This document shows positions 25,801 to 32,864 of a stretch of 64,000 nt of DNA, piece by piece. The translations under genes were made by a program, and so were the position numbers. Positions within the stretch are counted from its first letter, which is position 1. The number at the start of each line of letters is the position of its first letter. Source of the stretch: Methylobacterium sp. Leaf117 (GTDB lineage Bacteria > Pseudomonadota > Alphaproteobacteria > Rhizobiales > Beijerinckiaceae); assembly GCF_001422985.1 (NCBI RefSeq), contig NZ_LMNL01000036.1:193501-257500 (forward strand). Reading direction: 5' to 3'. The notes beneath the pieces were generated by a model. The model saw only the letters and a list, made by a program, of their open reading frames with translations, searched no databases and was not told the origin of the DNA.

Positions 25801-27433
25801 CGGACGCGATGTTCTCCACCGACCGCATCAGGTCGTCGCGCACGCCTTCGGCGCGGTTCGCGAAGGTCTCGACCACGGCGCTCGCCGCCAGGGCGAGGCT
25901 GGCCTGGGCCTCGCGGCCCCGGGTCTCGATCAGGTCCGACACCTCGGTGCCCGCCGTCTCGATCTCGCTGCGCAGAGCGGCGCCACGGGCGGTGATCTCC
26001 TGAGTCAGGGCCGCGCCGGTCTCGGCGAAGCGGGCGGTGATCTCGCCGCCGGTGGTGGAGAACTGCGCCGTCAATTCGGAGCCGCGCGTGAGGAACGCGT
26101 TTTCCAGGCCGCGGGTGGATTGCTCGAAGGTCTCGCGAACCTCGCCGCCCTGGCGGTTGAGGGCTTCGATGACCTCGGAGCCGGTCTGGGCCAGGGTACG
26201 GGCGACCTGCCCGGCGTTTTCCGCCAGCGTGGTGGTGAGGATGCCGCCGGTGCGCTCGAAGGCGCGGGTGACTTCCTCGGCCCGGGTCTCCAGGGACTGG
26301 GTCAGGGCCGTGCCGACCTCCGCGAGGTTGCCGCGCACGCCCTCGCTGGTCGATGCCAGGCGCTGAACGAGATCGTCGCCACGGCCGGAGACCAGTTCGA
26401 CGACGCGGTCGCCCGCCTCGCCGAGGGCCGCCGTGATCGCGTCGCCGCGCTCGCCGAGCGCCGAGGTGATCGCTTCGCCGCGCGCGTCCAGGGCGGTGGT
26501 GACCCGGTCGCCCGCGCCGTTCACCGCCGACACGATGCGCTCGGCTGCGCCGTCGAGCTCCGCCGTCAGGCTCTGATGCGTACCCGTGATGGCCCCGCGG
26601 ACGCGCTCGGCATTGGCGATGATCGATTCCCGCTGGGCGATCAGCTCGTCGACCAGGGAGCGGATGCGGATCTCGTTGTCGGAATAGGCACGCTCCAGGG
26701 TGGCGATCTCGCCGCGCACCAGGGTTTCGAGCTCGCCGGCGCGCGCCAGGGCCCGCTCGACGCCGTCACCGACCGCCGCCACCTCGCGACGGACCGTCTG
26801 CGACATGGTGAGCACCGCGTCGGTGGAGAAATTCTCGGGCTCCGCGAGCCGGATCGCGACCTCGCCCACGGCGCGGGCGACGAGGCGCATTTCCTGGGCG
26901 CGGACCGCCAGCATGGCCATGATGGCGAACAGGACGACGGGGCCGACCAGCGTCGTCGCCGCAACGGCGCTCTGGATCGCGGTCAGGCCCTGGAAGAAGC
27001 CGCGCAGATCACCGCCGGACTGGCTCCAGGCGAGACCCAGCAGGCCGGCGATCCAGAGCGCTCCGGCGCCCGCCGCCACGAGGTAGGGGGCGCCCGACGG
27101 ACGGACACGCAGGGTCTGTTGCAGGATGCCGATGTTCTGCCGGTCGTCGTTGGCGACCATGGAGCGGTCGGGCGGCAGCAGGCCGCCCTCCCGGCGCGGC
27201 CGGTTCCGGTCCGGCGGCGGCAGGTCGGAAGCCAGGGGCTGGTCGAGATCGAGGCGGGGCGGAGCCAGGCGTCCGGTGGGATCGCGCAAAGGATCGCCGT
27301 CGCCGACGTCGGGGAGCCGCGGCTCGACCCGCGATGCGTCGTCGCCCTGGGCGAACGCGTCGAGGTTGAGAGCCTGCTCGATCGCCGACAAAGCCGCCTC
27401 GGCCGGGTCCTTGAGCTTCTTTTCCGTGGCCAT
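19829..27433 (-). CDS. Giant membrane-anchored apolipoprotein-like coiled-coil protein (GPR-like)
   Basis: A 2534-residue protein. Residues 1-115 are charged and Pro-rich, probably cytosolic. Two membrane helices follow at about 117-136 and 156-177. Residues about 180-2260 are an uninterrupted Ala/Glu/Arg/Leu helical region with an 11-residue periodicity. It includes about eleven tandem 33-residue units (about 1348-1714; consensus RTRALATLFDERI-ALD--VD-R) and a duplicated 77-residue unit (about 505-659). Residues 2264-2388 are Pro/Ala/Lys-rich with a GLGTQ triple repeat. The last 140 residues form a conserved-looking end (LWERYRRGEPNLFDRR, YLTSETGKVYTMLAHASGRF). This layout resembles the Growth Pole Ring protein of Agrobacterium, needed for polar growth; the assignment is by architecture. 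ATG 27433 follows GAGG. The antisense open frame of similar size is a codon-bias shadow. Confidence 0.9.
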   Translation of the reverse strand: MATEKKLKDPAEAALSAIEQALNLDAFAQGDDASRVEPRLPDVGDGDPLRDPTGRLAPPRLDLDQPLASDLPPPDRNRPRREGGLLPPDRSMVANDDRQNIGILQQTLRVRPSGAPYLVAAGAGALWIAGLLGLAWSQSGGDLRGFFQGLTAIQSAVAATTLVGPVVLFAIMAMLAVRAQEMRLVARAVGEVAIRLAEPENFSTDAVLTMSQTVRREVAAVGDGVERALARAGELETLVRGEIATLERAYSDNEIRIRSLVDELIAQRESIIANAERVRGAITGTHQSLTAELDGAAERIVSAVNGAGDRVTTALDARGEAITSALGERGDAITAALGEAGDRVVELVSGRGDDLVQRLASTSEGVRGNLAEVGTALTQSLETRAEEVTRAFERTGGILTTTLAENAGQVARTLAQTGSEVIEALNRQGGEVRETFEQSTRGLENAFLTRGSELTAQFSTTGGEITARFAETGAALTQEITARGAALRSEIETAGTEVSDLIETRGREAQASLALAASAVVETFANRAEGVRDDLMRSVENIASGIDNHGGTLAGRIETAAERLHETITVHGSEISNLFETRGRDTQAGLALAASAIVETFGTRADALRETLLRSVEGIATGLDQHGGALADRIESVANRLHQTVSVEGQSLEATLGATGDRVSDLIRHRTQEATEVLDGALSGLGQAFETRTLGALESLRSTAATLDEQIGSRTSEAAETFRRSAEETTVSLGASTTEASQALRRASASATGELEARTVEAVQIFENRLSATSADLAARTAEAAELLRHAADSVGGAVGARATASIEALRTTLDAVNDELVRRAEEAAGLIARAADGLGGDLTARVRDVESAFGSHGQTLGELIAAQAQEAQAQLANTGRDIVLAVTAQGARVNDALSQTGASFADTTETRVQAIDRVLNDRLATLQETIARGDILADRISRDTAALTESVSGRLEEMDRVITVQGNAVADRIAERTREAQAAVESQLGALEERSNRRSTEIGETFANLVAQIDGHLGGRATALNEALIVRTAEMARVMVESGRDLVQTLDARADTMALDLAQRSADLGDVLGERSAEIARRLDEQTLELSRRLDEGAGRFDAGVLGRLEAIGTALEERSRLIEESFGAQAFEAIRLIESRTRAVDEDLANRTRELVDMIVARTDGANTALDTQAGAIRQAFAERADELVRLIDARTAAMGSELDEKGRAVFGALGGRITELARLFDLGSNSLGEVLEQRGESILARLREMVAEADRQLTDGEGRLGSTLDRRTLDISSLLDEGVRTVHQLLDDRTGEIRALLDTHANSLGSSFSDRLTPLHDTLDQRGRALVDTITASLGSAAEAVEARTQALATLFEERIEHLDEVVDRRGGTLSDAVEARTRALAETFDQRIGALDELTDRRSGEMAQAVDERTRALANLFDHRINILGQLVDHRGATLTETLENRTEILANLLAERIGALDEIIGGRGAHLNQALDARTHGLRSLFDEVLSTLDSVVDTRTDALTDRVEARTRGLTTLFDERIGALDRLVDHRTGTLSDEVDARAKALVSLMDTRVEHLDQLVDERARALRQQAEALTHTLVSLFEERLRNLDHLVEDRATSLVAQTDDRTRTLVAILDERLTTLTQVVDGRTGTLTDRVDERVRHLASVFDTQLRTLDETVEHRADGLAEQAEIRGRALATLFDERLSALDALVEARATELSRTIDTQGNALVEAVDSRADAFTSRIDSRMKVFATLVASRGDALASAFDDRQDAYATLVDERTAAMLTALDERVARHATLAEAHSQALAATLDQRNEAVASLLDSRTGAMTEAFDRRSTALAGLVEARGQSLARRLAESAETITRAIEEGGGALLDTLDGRGKAVVTALTDQSERLREIVDGPAAQLAEALTLRGDAIERALNESGAPLVAAIRERTDALAAQSRASAEALLSVIDGGAARAIAALTNANDQMRGDLYKVLERIDGSNDGLRELLAGTGENLGRIEAGLSGRIADIREGLSAIASETERASTGVAEQVAQLKAVAEGALQDAAELTASLDDRGRALNEIGRNQAGILRQAVGQLEGAAGQLKGATGELESVEGRLGDRLAERERAITDVLSRIEERSGTLEEQTARFDALIGQTLRSAEARTKALGASLSETATGAGATVTQAFEGLRAGADTESERTAQAVRTAIEAASQQMMTVLETASSRFGESVSGLREMAAEIRRELDATRADLQRGVLEIPRDTQEATGAMRRVVSEQLKALTELSTLVQSSGRAVDAVAPKVSEPRRPEAPAPVPAESAPVKIAPAKSAPTKVAPAKASAPAPAKPAPASRPGQSINVVSAPASRTGEVLRPGTAPRPDARGSENRGWLSDLLTRASLDDDADPETDAQGLGTQGLGTQGLGSQSPTVKATPTLQGEAQKNAAERGRTALETISSDIAKMIDHQTAVDLWERYRRGEPNLFDRRIYTAQGRQTFEEVRRRYAGDADFRRTVDRYVGEFERLLGDVSKNDRDSSRADAYLTSETGKVYTMLAHASGRFDGA
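20247..20291. repeat. 15-bp tandem repeat, three copies, inside the giant gene
   Basis: Units such as CCGAGCCCTTGCGTG (15 bp), encoding GLGTQ/GLGTQ/GLGSQ on the minus strand in the linker before the C-terminal domain. Confidence 0.85.
22290..23390. repeat. About eleven tandem 99-bp (33-residue) units inside the giant gene
   Basis: Each unit encodes three 11-residue turns, beginning R-T-R-A-L-A-x-L-F-D-E-R and ending with a D-A/E-A pair. Eleven consecutive units align without gaps at exactly 33 residues. Units are diverged in sequence (roughly half identical by eye), so the array is old rather than a recent expansion. Confidence 0.85.
25458..25919. repeat. Tandem duplication of a 231-bp (77-residue) unit inside the giant gene
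   Basis: Two adjacent copies, each seven 11-mers long, share LALAASA(V/I)VETF, then R(A), LRSVE/MRSVEN, I(A)(S/T)G(I/L)D, HGG(T/A)LA and RLH(E/Q)T. Copy one is 25689-25919, copy two 25458-25688. Confidence 0.8.
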
Positions 27434-27490
27434 ACAACGCCTCGTTACGCGTATCCCGACCGCCGGCCGCACCCGACGATCAAGGTTACT

Positions 27491-27506
27491 TTTACCAATT
27501 TACCAA
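27491..27506. promoter_or_regulatory. Perfect 8-bp tandem repeat TTTACCAA x2 upstream of the giant gene
   Basis: TTTACCAATTTACCAA lies 58 bp upstream of the giant gene's ATG, in an unusually AT-rich patch of the 299-bp divergent region shared with the Hpt gene. A TTAA-N8-TTAC sequence at 27568-27583 is loosely CtrA-like. Two identical direct repeats one turn-fraction apart could be a regulator site; none is assigned. Confidence 0.4.
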
Positions 27507-27732
27507 GGAACTTTAGACTTTGGCACAGGGCTCGGATACCCGAGCCCGCCGCGGCGCCCAAAAAACCTTAACGGAATGGTTACCAAGCCAGGGGCCGGCG
27601 CCGCTCCGTCGTCTTTCCGCATGATGCCTCAACGCTTAAACGGAAGCGAACGGCCCCGAGCCTGAGCTGTGGATAGCCGGGAGGGCGCACAGGCGCGGTC
27701 TCGTTCGATCCCCGGAAGCCGAAGGACCCGAC

Positions 27733-28068
27733 GTGCCGGATACCGACGCAGCGATGCTGATCGACCGCGAGTTCCTGGCGCGCCAGACCTTCGGGGATAT
27801 CGAACTCGCATCCGAACTGCTGGGCCTGTTCGCGGACCAGTGCCGTCGTCTCCTGCCGTTGATCGGGGAGGCGGCGCGTCCCCTGGGCGAGCGGGCCGAT
27901 TTCGCCCACACCCTCAAGGGGTCGGCCCTCGGGGTCGGCGCCGGACGGGTCGCCGCGCGGGCCAGTGCCGTCGAGGACGCCCTGCGGGCCGGAGACGCCG
28001 CCGTCTCCACCGAGGCGCTCTCGGAAGCGGTGGCGGACACCCTCGCGGCGCTGCCGGCAACGTCCTGA
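27733..28068 (+). CDS. Stand-alone Hpt (histidine phosphotransfer) domain protein
   Basis: A 111-residue four-helix protein made only of an Hpt domain. The phospho-accepting histidine is H59 in AHTLKGSALGVGA, the canonical HxLKGxxxxxG motif. It would relay phosphate between a hybrid kinase and a response regulator; none is encoded in the window. Divergent from the giant coiled-coil gene. Confidence 0.88.
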   Translation: MPDTDAAMLIDREFLARQTFGDIELASELLGLFADQCRRLLPLIGEAARPLGERADFAHTLKGSALGVGAGRVAARASAVEDALRAGDAAVSTEALSEAVADTLAALPATS

Positions 28069-28248
28069 AATCGGCACGCGGACGTCGCGTCGCGGAGGTC
28101 CGATGGAACGGGGCGGCCTCTGCGGCGTAAGCGCAAGAATCCTCAGCCGGCCGGCGAGCGCGCTTGCATTCGGAGGCCTGCCCCTTCAAGGCAGGCGATG
28201 CGCCGCACAACCGGCTGTTCTACGCGTTGTCCGAGCCCGGAGCCCCCG

Positions 28249-28569
28249 ATGCCCAAGATCACCTACGTCGACCATGCCGGAACGGCCAGGACCGTGGAGG
28301 GCGACGTGGGATCGACCGTGATGGAAGCGGCGATCCGCAACAACGTCCCGGGCATCGATGCGGAGTGCGGCGGCGCCTGCGCCTGCGCCACCTGCCACGT
28401 CTACGTCGATGCGGCCTGGGCGGAGGTCGTCGGCCCCGCCGAGGCGATGGAGCAGGACATGCTCGACTTCGCCTCCGATGTGCGCGCGACCTCGCGCCTG
28501 TGCTGCCAGATCCGGATCACGCCGGACCTCGACGGGCTCAGTGTGACGACCCCGGCACGACAGGGCTGA
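28249..28569 (+). CDS. [2Fe-2S] ferredoxin, adrenodoxin type
   Basis: A 106-residue electron carrier. The cluster ligands follow the adrenodoxin spacing C40-x5-C46-x2-C49-x36-C86 (ECGGACACATCH, then RLCC). Start ATG 28249 with GGAG upstream gives the usual MPKITYVD N-terminus. In this family partners are a ferredoxin reductase with a P450 or Fe-S assembly enzymes; none is adjacent. Its 3' end overlaps the convergent VOC gene by 32 bp. Confidence 0.95.
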   Translation: MPKITYVDHAGTARTVEGDVGSTVMEAAIRNNVPGIDAECGGACACATCHVYVDAAWAEVVGPAEAMEQDMLDFASDVRATSRLCCQIRITPDLDGLSVTTPARQG

Positions 28570-28996
28570 CCGGCCGGACCCCAAGGCTTTCCTGAAATCG
28601 CAGCAGATAGCCGTCCGGGTCCTGGATCAGGAACTGCCGGCAACCGACCTCCCGGGCTCCGACCCGATACCAGGCCTCGTGCGCCGGTCGGAAGAGCGGC
28701 CAACCGAGCGTTGCGAGGCGTTCGAGCATCGGGTCGATGCCGCGCACGGTGATCTGAAGGTTGATGCCGCGTCCGAACGGTCGGGCGAGCGGACCTGTTT
28801 CCCAGGCGCCGTTGATCCGGTTCAGCATCACTTGGCTTCCCGCGTGCTCGAGATAGGCGAAGCCGTTCTCGGGGCGCTGGTAGGCGATGTCGAAACCGAG
28901 GCCTTCGCACCAGAAGGCGAGGCTTCGTTCGAGATCCGTCACATCGAGTTCCGGGACGAGGGGGGCGAACCCGCCCTCCGGCATCCGGTCGAGCAT
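28538..28996 (-). CDS. VOC-family protein (glyoxalase/bleomycin-resistance type)
   Basis: A 152-residue protein with two beta-alpha-beta-beta-beta modules: VPELDVTDLERSLAFWCEGLGF at 14-35 and the second half ending CRQFLIQDPDGYLLRFQESLG. The QDPDGY...RF ending is typical of bleomycin-resistance-like members, which bind drugs or metals. Real substrate unknown. ATG 28984 is an alternative start. Confidence 0.88.
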   Translation of the reverse strand: MLDRMPEGGFAPLVPELDVTDLERSLAFWCEGLGFDIAYQRPENGFAYLEHAGSQVMLNRINGAWETGPLARPFGRGINLQITVRGIDPMLERLATLGWPLFRPAHEAWYRVGAREVGCRQFLIQDPDGYLLRFQESLGVRPVSPVVPGSSH

Positions 28997-29042
28997 CCGT
29001 CAGCCTCCCGCTCCCGAACCGATTCGGCGTTCCGGCGTCACC

Positions 29043-30218
29043 CTATCGGATCAGCGCCCGCATGGCTGCGTCGATGCCCTCGAGGTTGAGGGGGAACATG
29101 CGGTCGCCCACCAGCCGCCGCACCATGCCGATCGACTGGGTGTAGGCCCAGTGCTCCGGCGGCACCGGGTTGAGCCAGACCGCCTTGGGGAACCGCTCGA
29201 GGATGCGGCCGAGCCAGACCGCGCCGGGCTCCTCGTTCCAGTGCTCGACCGAGCCTCCCGCCATGGCGATCTCGTAGGGGCTCATCGAGGCATCGCCGAC
29301 GAAGACCACGCGATAATCCGCCGGGTAGGTCCGCAGCACGTCGAGCAGCGGCAGCGTCTCGTCGTGCCGCCGGCGGTTCTCGCGCCAGACCCGCTCGTAG
29401 GGACAATTGTGGAAATAGAAGTGCTCGACATGCTTGAACTCCGAGCGGGCGGCGGAGAACAGCTCCTCGGCGAGCGCCACGTGCCCGTCCATCGAGCCGC
29501 CGACGTCGAGGAACAGCAGAACCTTCACGGCATTGCGTCGCTCGGGCCGAAGCTTCACGTCGAGATAGCCCTTCGCCGCCGTCTCCCGGATGGTGCCGTC
29601 GAGATCGAGTTCCTCGGCCGCGCCGGTGCGGGCGAAGCGGCGCAGGCGGCGCAGGGCCACCCGCATGTTGCGGGTACCGAGTTCGACGGTGTCGTCGAGA
29701 TCCTTGAAGGTGCGCTTGTCCCAGACCTTCACCGCGCGGAAGTTGCGGTTGCCGTCCTGGCCGATGCGGATGCCCTCGGGATTGTAGCCGTAGGCCCCGA
29801 AGGGTGAGGTGCCGCCGGTCCCGATCCACTTGTTGCCGCCCTGGTGCCGCTCGCGTTGCTCGGCCAGGCGCTGCTTGAGGGTCTCGAACAGCTTGTCCCA
29901 GCCGAGCGCCTGAAGCTCCGCCTTCTCGGCCTCCGTCAGGTATTTCTCCGCGAGCTTGCGCAACCACGCTTCCGGGATCGCTGCGGGGGCCGTCGCCTCG
30001 CCGAGGGTTTCGAGACCCTTGAATACGGTCCCGAACACGCGATCGAACCGGTCGAGGTTGCGCTCATCCTTCACCAGGGCGGTCCGGGCGAGAAGGTAGA
30101 ATTCCTCGACGCGCTTCTCGGCCAGATCCCGGTCCAGGGCACCGAGCAGGGTCAGGAACTCCCGGAGGGTGACCGGAACCTTGGCCTCGCGCAGGGCGGT
30201 GAAGAACTGGAGCAGCAT
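29043..30218 (-). CDS. VWA domain protein, CoxE-like
   Basis: A 391-residue cytosolic protein. The N-terminal helical part (FFTALREAKVPVTLREFLTLLGAL) is the CoxE-like signature. The C-terminal von Willebrand A domain holds a MIDAS-like DVGGSMDGH near residue 235 and VFVGDASMSPYEIA, RFPKAVWLNP. Members work with MoxR AAA ATPases in metal-cofactor insertion or complex maturation. A MoxR gene lies 5 kb downstream on the other strand and may be the partner. Confidence 0.88.
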   Translation of the reverse strand: MLLQFFTALREAKVPVTLREFLTLLGALDRDLAEKRVEEFYLLARTALVKDERNLDRFDRVFGTVFKGLETLGEATAPAAIPEAWLRKLAEKYLTEAEKAELQALGWDKLFETLKQRLAEQRERHQGGNKWIGTGGTSPFGAYGYNPEGIRIGQDGNRNFRAVKVWDKRTFKDLDDTVELGTRNMRVALRRLRRFARTGAAEELDLDGTIRETAAKGYLDVKLRPERRNAVKVLLFLDVGGSMDGHVALAEELFSAARSEFKHVEHFYFHNCPYERVWRENRRRHDETLPLLDVLRTYPADYRVVFVGDASMSPYEIAMAGGSVEHWNEEPGAVWLGRILERFPKAVWLNPVPPEHWAYTQSIGMVRRLVGDRMFPLNLEGIDAAMRALIR

Positions 30219-30308
30219 GGGACGACAACGGAGGAAGCGATGCCCGGGGTCAAGGGGCCGCCCGGCCAGCGCGACGGGCCGACTGACATAGGTTAAACTG
30301 GGTATAAC

Positions 30309-30349
30309 CCGGAATTTCTGTTGATAGCTCCTGTGGGAGGTTATTCCGG
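30309..30349. other. Nested inverted repeat (possible structured RNA or regulator site)
   Basis: CCGGAAT (30309-30315) pairs with ATTCCGG (30343-30349), enclosing a second hairpin CTCC-TGTG-GGAG (30328-30339). It sits in the 240-bp divergent region between the VWA gene and the unknown gene at 30459, in an AT-rich patch. Confidence 0.4.
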
Positions 30350-30458
30350 CGGAGAGGACTTGTCATCTGAATCGAACATCTTGGTCCCACGGTCTCGTGC
30401 AAGTCAGGGCAAGTCGTCAGGGCGCATGGTCTTTGGGTAGAGTAAAGGAGTGACCGAC

Positions 30459-30989
30459 ATGGCGCTCGCGCTGCGCTCGTTGAGCGATTTCAAACGGTTC
30501 CTGTCCGAGCCGGGCGCGACGATTCAGGTGGTGCGCAACACCTTCATCGATCGCCAGCCCGCCTCCTTCGCCGACGCCTATCGGGCCAAGGGGATGTACG
30601 AGCCGCGCACCATCCGGGCCGTCTCGAAGAAGGCGGCGATCTTCTCGGTCCAGGGCCACCCGACCACGATCTGGCTGTACTGGGACAAGGGCACGCGCAA
30701 ATGGCGGTTCAACGACGATACGGTGACCATCCCGCTCGACACCGGTCTCGGGCCGCCCGACGAGATCGTGTATCGCTGTAGCTACGCGCCCGGCATGGAC
30801 CCGAGCCTGAATCCGCCCGTGCGCCGGGCCAAACAGCGGAGCCCGAAGCCGCCCGACGCCCTGAAGCCTGCCACTCCGAGACCTCCGCCCGCGCTCAAGA
30901 CCGCTCCGGGCGGCACGTCGCCGTCGGCGGGCGCCACCGTGCTGCCGGCGCCCATGATGCCCCTGCGCGGGCAGGGCCGCCTGCTCTGA
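30459..30989 (+). CDS. Hypothetical protein with Pro-rich tail
   Basis: A 176-residue protein not recognised. Residues 1-110 look folded (SLSDFKRFLSEPGATIQVVR, RTIRAVSKKAAIFSV, TIWLYWDKGTRKWRFNDDTV); the remainder is Pro/Ala/Lys-rich and probably disordered. No signal peptide or membrane helix. ATG 30459 was chosen because AAAGGAG lies 8 bases upstream; the GTG at 30450 is too close to that site. Convergent with the antiporter gene. Confidence 0.7.
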   Translation: MALALRSLSDFKRFLSEPGATIQVVRNTFIDRQPASFADAYRAKGMYEPRTIRAVSKKAAIFSVQGHPTTIWLYWDKGTRKWRFNDDTVTIPLDTGLGPPDEIVYRCSYAPGMDPSLNPPVRRAKQRSPKPPDALKPATPRPPPALKTAPGGTSPSAGATVLPAPMMPLRGQGRLL

Positions 30990-31013
30990 GTGATTCGTCC
31001 GCCCGCATGCGTC

Positions 31014-32864
31014 TCAGGCGCTCTTGATCGCGGGCTTGATGGCGGACTCGTCCGCGACGGCCGGCGTCTCCCGTCCCTCCTGGCCCTTGCCGACGGTGCG
31101 GCGCGCCCGGAACGCAGGACGGACCTCGGTCTCCTTCTTCCGCAACATCGCCCGGTACTCGTCGCGCCGCTCGTGGATCGAGGCGATCACGAGGCCCATC
31201 GGCACGCCGACATCGACGAGGACCGCCTCGGAGAGTTGCAGCGACGCCTCGATGGTCTCCGGGACCGCATCGTCCACACCCATTTCGTAGAGGGCGGTCG
31301 CGTGGCGGGCGTCGCGCGCCCGGGCCACGATGGTGATGTCGCGCCGCTCGGCCCGGGCCGCCTCGACCACCGCTTCGACGGCACGCGGCGTATCCAGCGT
31401 GACCACCAGCGCCCGCGCATTGGCGATGTCGCAGCGCCGCAGCAATTCGGGATTGGCCGAATCGCCGAAATAGACCGGGTTGCCGAGGCGGCGGTGTTCC
31501 GAAACCCGGGCGGCATCCGCGTCGAGCGCCAGGTACGGGATCTTGTGGCGGGTCAGCATCTCGCCGACGAGGCGGCCGACCCGGCCATAGCCGGCGATGA
31601 TGACGCGGTTCTGCTGGCGATCGGGCACTGGTTCGGCCCGGGCGCGACCCAGCTGCGCGGTGATGAAGCGCTTACCGAGGCGCCGGCCGACGACCGCGAG
31701 CGCGGGAATCGCGATCATGGTCACGGTGGTGACGATGAGGGCGGCCTGTCCGACCTCCTCGGGCACGAGCCCACCGGCGAGCGCCCCGCCGATCAGCACG
31801 AAGGCGAACTCGCCGCCCGGTCCGAGCAGCAGGGCGGCCTCGATGGCCACCGATCGGGAGAGTTTGAGAAAGCGGGCGGCCGCGACGATCACCGCGCCCT
31901 TGATCAGGATCAGCGCCATCGCCAGCCCCAGCACGGCACCGGGCGCCGACATCAGATGGGCCGGATCGAGGTTCATGCCCACGGAGACGAAGAACACGCC
32001 GAGGAGCAGGCCCTTGAACGGATCGATCGTGGCCTCGATGGCGCGGCGATACTCGGTCTCGGCCAGCAGCAGGCCGGCGACGAAGGCGCCGAGCGTCATC
32101 GACAGGCCGGCCGCCGCCGCGGTCACGGCCGTGCCGATGATGACCAGGAGACAGGCCGCCATGAACAGTTCGGGTGACCGCGTCCGGGCGACGAGCTGAA
32201 ACAGCGGCCGGAGGGCGAGACGCCCCACCACCACGATCACCACGATGGCGATGGCCGCTTGGCCCAGAGCGAGGGCCAGGGCGCCGCCCACGTCGGAGCC
32301 GTCGTTGCGGCCCAGCACCGCGATGGCGAACAACACCGGGGCTACCGCGAGATCCTGGAACAGCAACACGGCGAAGCTGGCGCGGCCCGCCGGCGTGTTC
32401 AGTCGCTTCTGGTCGGCCAGGACCGGCAGGACCACGGCGGTCGACGACAGGGCCAGGGCGAGGCCGACGATGATCGCGGCGGCCAGGGGAACCGAGAGCG
32501 ACAACAGGATGGCGCCGATGACGGCCGATGAGGCCAGGACCTGGATCGAGCCGAGGCCGAAGACCAGGCGGCGCAGCGTCCGCAGGCGTTCCCAGGACAG
32601 CTCGACCCCGATCATGAACATCAGGAAGATGACGCCGAATTCCGCCAGATGGGCGATCTCCGACCGGTTCGCGATCGTGAAGGTCGAAACCCAGGGATAC
32701 GTCTCGGCGAAGCGCCCGAGACCGAAGGGGCCGAGCAGGGCGCCGGCTCCGATGAAGCCGAGGACCGGGCTGATCCGCAGGCGATGGAACAGCGGCACCA
32801 CCACGCCAGCGGTGACGAGGAACAGAATCGCTTCCTTGTAGGAGCCGGCGTGCACGTCCGTCAT
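31014..32864 (-). CDS. CPA2 monovalent cation:proton antiporter (KefB/KefC type) with TrkA-N domain
   Basis: A 616-residue inner-membrane protein. Residues about 10-390 hold some twelve membrane helices with family motifs (GFIGAGALLGPFGLGRF, FGVIFLMFMIGVELS, ALSSTAVVLPVLADQK, LLFQDLAVAP, LGAFVAGLLLAETEY, FFVSVGMNLD, GPGGEFAFVL). A cytosolic TrkA-N domain follows (VIIAGYGRVGRLVGEML, VYFGDSANPELLRR). It likely exports K+ (or Na+) in exchange for H+, gated by nucleotide or thiol ligands. The C-terminal 50 residues are charged. Confidence 0.93.
   Translation of the reverse strand: MTDVHAGSYKEAILFLVTAGVVVPLFHRLRISPVLGFIGAGALLGPFGLGRFAETYPWVSTFTIANRSEIAHLAEFGVIFLMFMIGVELSWERLRTLRRLVFGLGSIQVLASSAVIGAILLSLSVPLAAAIIVGLALALSSTAVVLPVLADQKRLNTPAGRASFAVLLFQDLAVAPVLFAIAVLGRNDGSDVGGALALALGQAAIAIVVIVVVGRLALRPLFQLVARTRSPELFMAACLLVIIGTAVTAAAAGLSMTLGAFVAGLLLAETEYRRAIEATIDPFKGLLLGVFFVSVGMNLDPAHLMSAPGAVLGLAMALILIKGAVIVAAARFLKLSRSVAIEAALLLGPGGEFAFVLIGGALAGGLVPEEVGQAALIVTTVTMIAIPALAVVGRRLGKRFITAQLGRARAEPVPDRQQNRVIIAGYGRVGRLVGEMLTRHKIPYLALDADAARVSEHRRLGNPVYFGDSANPELLRRCDIANARALVVTLDTPRAVEAVVEAARAERRDITIVARARDARHATALYEMGVDDAVPETIEASLQLSEAVLVDVGVPMGLVIASIHERRDEYRAMLRKKETEVRPAFRARRTVGKGQEGRETPAVADESAIKPAIKSA

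Noticed and set aside
19814..27571. A 2585-residue plus-strand open frame antisense to the giant coiled-coil gene
   Set aside because: It has no domain, signal or ribosome-binding site, and is Gly/Arg/Gln-rich as expected from the complement of biased Ala/Glu/Arg codons. The minus-strand product has TM helices, regular repeats and a terminator.
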